Shown here in pieces: positions 62,201 to 64,000 of a stretch of 64,000 nucleotides of DNA. Both the position numbers and the translations under genes were made by a program. The notes under the pieces are model-generated. The model was not told the DNA's origin. It saw only the letters and a list, made by a program, of their open reading frames with translations, and ran no database searches. Every line of letters begins with the position of its first letter. Positions within the stretch are counted from its first letter, which is position 1. Source of the stretch: Cohaesibacter gelatinilyticus (lineage in GTDB: Bacteria; Pseudomonadota; Alphaproteobacteria; Rhizobiales; Cohaesibacteraceae); NCBI RefSeq assembly GCF_900215605.1, contig NZ_OBEL01000004.1:346565-410564 (forward strand), in the 5' to 3' direction.

Positions 62201-64000
62201 ATATCGCACCTGAAGATGTTTTAGTCGTACGCGTAGATGGAGCCCCAAATGATCTTCGCTTGCACATTGTTGGGGGAGATGGATCGGTCTATCTTGTTGA
62301 TCAGCTTCGTCCTGCACTGACGGGTCGCAGCTATCATGTAACGGAAATCCAGTTTGCAGATGGAACTGTGTGGAGCGCCTCTGACCTTGAAAACAAGGCT
62401 CTAAATTCGTTGCCACAAGGATGGCAAGACGGCTCCTCAAATAAGGACACATTGGGTGGAACCGGTGGCGATGATTACGTCACTGCTGGTGCTGGTAACG
62501 ATAATGTAGATGGAAGTCTGGGCGCTGACCAATTGGATGGTGGTGCTGGCGAAGATATCATCTCATATCAAGCTTCTAATGCTGCTATTGATATCGATCT
62601 ATCTGACACTATCGCTGAAACCGGTGGTTTTGCTCAAGGTGATGAATTGAGTAACTTTGAGCATATCAAGGGATCTGATTTTAACGACAAAATCTCTGGT
62701 AATTCTGACCTTCTTTCGATCTCTGGTGGTCTGGGGAATGATGAACTTGAGATTAGCGGTGTGGATGATTTCCAGGTGCGAGAACTGCTTGGGCAGGAAG
62801 GTGATGATACATATAAAATTACCAAATCGTCTGGCAGTATCTTGATTTCCGCTGATGGAGAAACCAGCAACGGTGGTTCCGATACAATCATACTACAAGA
62901 TCTGACAATCGATGAACTTTCACTGGAGGTTTTGCCAGTCGATCCAGACCAACCTGAGAACGGAAAAACCCTGCGCTTGTATTGGGCCAGTGGCATTGAT
63001 GCTGGTGAGATCCTTTTGGCCAACGAAGGTGTGAACATAGAGAATATTCAATTCTCCGATGGCTCACAAATGTCAGTGCAAGAGGTTATTTCAGCCACAG
63101 CTGCGATATCTACTAATCCTGATAGCTATACGTTGGGAGTTAACAGAGAAGCCAATCTGCATGTTCTCTCCAATGATTTCAGTAAGAATGGCAGTGATCT
63201 GACAATCACTCATATCAATGGCTCCGCAATGTCAGCGGGCTGGCATATCTATACGGATTTTGCCAAATTGATTTTGAATGCGGACAACAGCATCAATGTC
63301 AAACCATTCTATGGATCCACTGGCGACTATAGCTTCACCTATACAGTGACTGACGGCACCAACTCCTTCGATGCAACGGTTTCGGGTAAAATCGTTTCAC
63401 CAACGAATGGTACTTCCGGGGCTGACAACATGGTTGGCGATGGTAGTGAGAATGTTCTCTGGGCTCTGGATGGGAATGACACGCTCACCGCAGCTGGCGG
63501 GAATGACACACTCTATGGCAATGATGGTGATGACACTCTCGATGGCGGCCAAGGTGATGACTATCTGATCGGTGGTGCTGGTAATGATAGTCTTGCTGGT
63601 GGTGAAGGGACTGATCAGCTTCTTGGTGAAGCTGGCGACGATATCTTCATCTTCGCTACTGGCGATGGCGATGACACTGTTATGGATTTCGTAGCTGGTG
63701 CAGGTAGTGATGATGTCATTCGTTTTGAATGGGGTTTTGACAATTTTGCGCAAATGATTGCAGCTGCTCGCCAAAATGGCCCTGACGTGATTATCGATAT
63801 TGATGCCAATAATTCCATCACCCTTAGCAACATTACATTGGCTGAACTGCATGCAGATGATTTTGAGTTTTCAGCCACAGCTCCTATATCTGCCAATCCT
63901 GACACCTATACGTTGGGAGTTAACAGAGAAGCCAATCTGCATGTTCTCTCCAATGATTTCAGTAAGAATGGCAGTGATCTGACAATCACTCATATCAATG
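53260..64000 (+). CDS. Giant RTX (calcium-binding nonapeptide repeat) protein, runs off the window
   Basis: One uninterrupted frame from the ATG at 53260 to the last base: at least 3580 residues, 3' end outside. No signal peptide, and apparently no cysteines, as expected for type I secretion. Residues 1-170 form a unique N-terminal region with a Gly/Ala-rich hydrophobic stretch (about 88-130). More than a dozen clusters of GGxGxDxLx nonapeptides follow (first at about 196-390, then from 780 on), alternating with haemolysin-type calcium-binding-related modules marked by FADGTIW-type motifs (for example near 56587, 56989, 62350). Two dystroglycan-type Ig/cadherin-like domains lie at about 59815-60405 (GEPLPEWVTFD, GDPLPEWIVFD), and further cadherin-like domains near 63100 and 63880. 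A large secreted adhesin or toxin is likely. No secretion genes are seen. Confidence 0.93.
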   Translation, partial: MTSIVDLTEEELWSELSDAVGSSLNALEAAFKYLYDQATDPDNIKILAKYLDETSKANIAVTGFFAAHKSFNEVDDSNTAEFAALRGAIEVIATIGTGFVIGTGVVAGSAALMASAIPALTTAGLVTGLVFAGTKFTSLYQDYASSSLVEWLRDNLAISFTTDVDLPSSYEDKSLFHIKRHADFVLEAKNGAIIFMGGDGVDFITGSNDVNTGDRIEGFGGNDIIRGRAGDDIIWGDAGNDILEGGEGADEIHGGIDDDVIAGGTGSDEIWGDSGHDTIFANSESDESEEEGVLDIIHGGLGNDLIYASETENEIYGDAGNDQIIGSDTFGMFAGGYGNDRFYVSAKKDDNESQILGEDGNDQIWVGSYVDIVNGGQGDDYIFVEGYGSKTIIGEAGFDRVYYSDYYSFQGSGTEIDVYDNTRPELRVGSKEGFGDDFTASFTWTSGEFTLTPIKDEFTDNLFGVEAIAMTDLDEVAYIDGLNHNLNLYFGLGNHDIHINSGDGSEITAGPMRFDFNMLFAEEEQTNSISGHSSLSQAERSNAIISLDGKQLVGGASFDFNIFEKRTEDFKSYNPFLSDRIYSNVLTNSDWLQARNNHVLGILDTAKNLATGTGIFGISLSMVFGGFALGEKQSWDENYISIAEQRIFGKHDEEYIVTDSLGRKVDVVESGVVYNLKIVVDSSEDEKQEIIIGEWQQGDFGIHLQADGLGKGIDTGTSRNGKYDIPEDYSPSDRDKALEPSGHTPPQIDDQTGDPADPTNPESPTPSKSRREHSEATPYHRGGTDGDDTLSAGEGDDVFRSGEGNDDLSGGGGHDTYHFDDDDGDNIIRDGSSGNTIALYGFNTETVTFVDVPGLIGGQTDRLITFGSTTIRIVGWSEMDQATRDAWNIITVERPATTPENEEDLPDLVSHGLELEGDDTANELNGSALNDVIYGRGGDDTLQGGGSDDQIFGGLGNDLISGDAGDDRLFGHSGNDTIFGGDGNDYIDSGDGSDHVSGGKGNDTIIIGDGVVDGSSGNTVLFNHGDGNDTVTVNDRASTLISVPKVNQDKLVLGYGIQPDNVTLRGSLEDSDSLILSFGDGAGSITIKNQYEFSYGLFDVNIGGFDVIEFADGTIWQREDLINKYYAQNLTANSDIFVGAGNRDDDIRATTGDDILAGGAGNDIYHWERGSGNDTIIDHEGINQLIFASGISPEDLSLVLQENSDPSNPNSHSLNLVITISGNNGGTITVKDYSGTSVLSSVEFADGTIWNSSQIVNQIENGSGTAGADQLYAGTDNAVVFADAGNDIVKGFRAGQKLYGEGGDDTIQHSESANTISGGGGDDSLQQIVVDHFSENAVTYVFDGEFGNDRLSYWSGGEKTLKENKDIVEFTQHDLSDFDFSIENYNHIVSGGVIVSEEKVADFKWTTLDGENSLTLENVQADSATEISSTSVKQYVFADGEMIDQDTANKIANESLGADATMTGGNVSDRLNGSELDDKLIGLGGNDNIAGRDGDDFINGGIGNDRLRGNDGNDIVLGGRGDDIITGDEGDDLLLGNSGNDLIVGGRGDDTLLGGAGDDIFQFSAGHGKDFIGSGISSSQAGRDRIVLDETIAKADVSYALNSHGVLRISFANSPDDLIFVQDFVERGALTVEFADGTEHSIDQILDTLHQQASGSSIISTSFATPNDDNQGRAHAFNGADSGVIDLGSAWEKVIFSKGGGQDTVKDFSVNDQLLIKGYESGDAKFSKVGSDLLVKFVGSDDQILLEDVFYSSGSRINSFGQVVFQDDTALNEAALLNRLISDQATDGNDTISSFGSDQPANEILHGGLGNDILDGAEGADSYVYYLGDGADVVNDSDDASITQYGYIDRLELRGGISKSDVSVSISSQNPLDLVLTLPDGGSITLTNQLAGDARGIEQLVFEADGILTKSELQTMALQTQATDGNDTITGTVNGDSISGGLGDDTLSGGAGNDNYYYSAGDDVIVETADNGFDQLVFSSGISAGDIEYAIDPLNTNDLLLKLSNGNQIRLQNQMVDGGVEAVLFADGTTVSRTEIAAFASQSSQTDGNDTVVGSGVSEVFAMGAGDDVFDTGAGYDVISFDANGGADRVVNSQAELAVDSVYFDDTIVETDVTLAILNGSDLLITTNKGSGSLTLEGYFSGSGADLKVAGSVGSLIFSNGTAWSTNDILQRASGAVNNTAEAPRLNGALDNIVAREDASFSFTPDFSDFIAQNPGDTLTFTATLDNGEPLPEWVTFDGTTFSGTPDNDDVGVFSILVTATNQAGHSASTGAFFVVEGINDAPTIENQISAPDLTIETDFEFSVPERFFSDIDSSSFKFSAELENGDPLPEWIVFDPVTLTFSGNPHDGAEGQYNSSKEYSIRLTVEDDEGASVATTFTVTVKPSISGQALTGTNASETLDGTNGMDVINGGAGDDILYGNGGFDIFEFGVGSGHDVIKYDDTSHNIGNPVLDSHDGGNKIRLMNGLTPDDIEIGRAKGEYEDSYDFGSSLVITIKSTGETLTVEKQFEKIGDGTRHIIEELEFSDGTIWSGQRIFEEMIKFTSGSDVIVGDNSTNHLRGGDGNDTIYSNIENITDVNGDRGGNIIDGGRGNDIIHASGKDDVIVINRDSGVDRSGAQYDEAVSLKLQFADGINPEDIVIYERNWQEYVNTAYWSSNAPQNPNQPALPNGITLNKGQVFIGLADGSAGFISNDLSLNFGVRGVNELLFANGTSYSLEAFTQAYPANNFSYVKNGTGGDDYLVSAAYGAYFDGGAGDDVIDHSAGNNVFFYELGDGSDIIQSSSTNNTNYNKLVFGAGISVSDIAFRRGTAESWMDDNYDTNNVDMLFIDVLPTGDTIKVLTMFSFNQDSSPAISEIVFEDGTTILANEIMSDLAKSTDGSDQLIGFDYQPDLIKGGLGDDTIKGLSGNDTLAGEGGNDIIEGGDGADTLSGGQGNDQLAGGRDDDVYTYNLGDGHDTITSEGGISSYADLTNNDKLVFGQNIAPEDVLVVRVDGAPNDLRLHIVGGDGSVYLVDQLRPALTGRSYHVTEIQFADGTVWSASDLENKALNSLPQGWQDGSSNKDTLGGTGGDDYVTAGAGNDNVDGSLGADQLDGGAGEDIISYQASNAAIDIDLSDTIAETGGFAQGDELSNFEHIKGSDFNDKISGNSDLLSISGGLGNDELEISGVDDFQVRELLGQEGDDTYKITKSSGSILISADGETSNGGSDTIILQDLTIDELSLEVLPVDPDQPENGKTLRLYWASGIDAGEILLANEGVNIENIQFSDGSQMSVQEVISATAAISTNPDSYTLGVNREANLHVLSNDFSKNGSDLTITHINGSAMSAGWHIYTDFAKLILNADNSINVKPFYGSTGDYSFTYTVTDGTNSFDATVSGKIVSPTNGTSGADNMVGDGSENVLWALDGNDTLTAAGGNDTLYGNDGDDTLDGGQGDDYLIGGAGNDSLAGGEGTDQLLGEAGDDIFIFATGDGDDTVMDFVAGAGSDDVIRFEWGFDNFAQMIAAARQNGPDVIIDIDANNSITLSNITLAELHADDFEFSATAPISANPDTYTLGVNREANLHVLSNDFSKNGSDLTITHIN
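53845..63670 (+). repeat. RTX nonapeptide repeat clusters
   Basis: GGxGxDxLx-type repeats coded in clusters at about 53845-54420, 55600-55700, 56010-56300, 56690-56780, 57055-57260, 57640-57960, 58620-58740, 59035-59140, 59400-59490, 60430-60560, 60890-61070, 61470-61580, 61890-62110, 62455-62770 and 63410-63670. Each binds calcium in the family. Boundaries are approximate. Confidence 0.85.
63091..64000 (+). repeat. 780-base tandem module at the end of the window
   Basis: The stretch 63871-64000 repeats 63091-63220 with a handful of changes near its start and then identity to the window edge. The unit is therefore 780 bases (260 residues): a cadherin-like domain (NPDSYTLGVNREANLHVLSN) followed by an RTX cluster. 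The second copy is cut by the end of the window; more copies may follow. Confidence 0.9.

Noticed and set aside
53845..63670. Regularly repeated DNA as a CRISPR array
   Set aside because: The repeats are degenerate, lie within one open frame and code for calcium-binding nonapeptides.
1..64000. tRNA, rRNA or riboswitch genes
   Set aside because: I found no tRNA-like cloverleaf, rRNA signature or recognisable riboswitch core on reading both strands; a covariance-model scan would be needed to be certain.

Overview
The window looks like a piece of a secondary replicon (chromid or large plasmid) from an alphaproteobacterium, most likely a marine member of Hyphomicrobiales. The reasons are a complete repABC replication/partition operon at 26127-29927, a formate dehydrogenase operon in the alphaproteobacterial fdsGBACD order, an IalB-family exported protein, and RepABC-style partition palindromes. 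A genus such as Cohaesibacter would fit, but that is a guess.

Left part (1-25350): housekeeping and accessory metabolism. It holds a LysR regulator, a sulfatase or phosphonate-monoester-hydrolase-like enzyme, pntAB (proton-translocating transhydrogenase), a ccdAB toxin-antitoxin pair, and a LysR-controlled two-gene amino-acid ABC importer followed by a gamma-glutamyl hydrolase. Next comes the minus-strand operon fdsG-fdsB-fdsA-fdhD-fdsD with a LysR gene (NAD-linked, molybdenum formate dehydrogenase). After it lie a YdcF-like membrane protein, a VOC protein, two AraC regulators, a cupin, an Lrp regulator divergent from ridA-rhtB, a small WGR protein and a GAF-GGDEF diguanylate cyclase.

Middle (25351-37483): the repABC operon with a predicted counter-transcribed RNA between repB and repC. 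A 2.1-kb gene-free stretch follows; it carries two perfect palindromes with a shared core that look like parS sites. Then comes a trans-hydroxyproline catabolic cluster: a proline-racemase-family dehydratase, a FAD D-amino-acid dehydrogenase, 4-hydroxyproline epimerase, a DapA-family deaminase and a divergent GntR regulator.

Right part (37484-64000): cell-surface and antagonism genes. An operon sel1-ialB-sel1-tpsB-cdiA-cdiI encodes a two-partner secretion system whose 2242-residue exoprotein ends in a predicted deaminase toxin, followed with a 4-base overlap by a SUKH (SMI1/KNR4) immunity gene. Downstream is a graveyard of cdiA fragments: a deleted copy, a pre-toxin remnant, an IS3 orfA fused to cdiA sequence, and a 419-bp near-identical cdiA duplicate followed by a possible orphan immunity gene. 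The last 11 kb hold a small membrane protein and one uninterrupted, still-open giant RTX gene (at least 3580 codons), ending inside a 780-bp tandem module. The best candidates for something new are the sel1-ialB-sel1-TPS/CDI operon with its modular toxin remnants, and the membrane-protein/giant-RTX pair.
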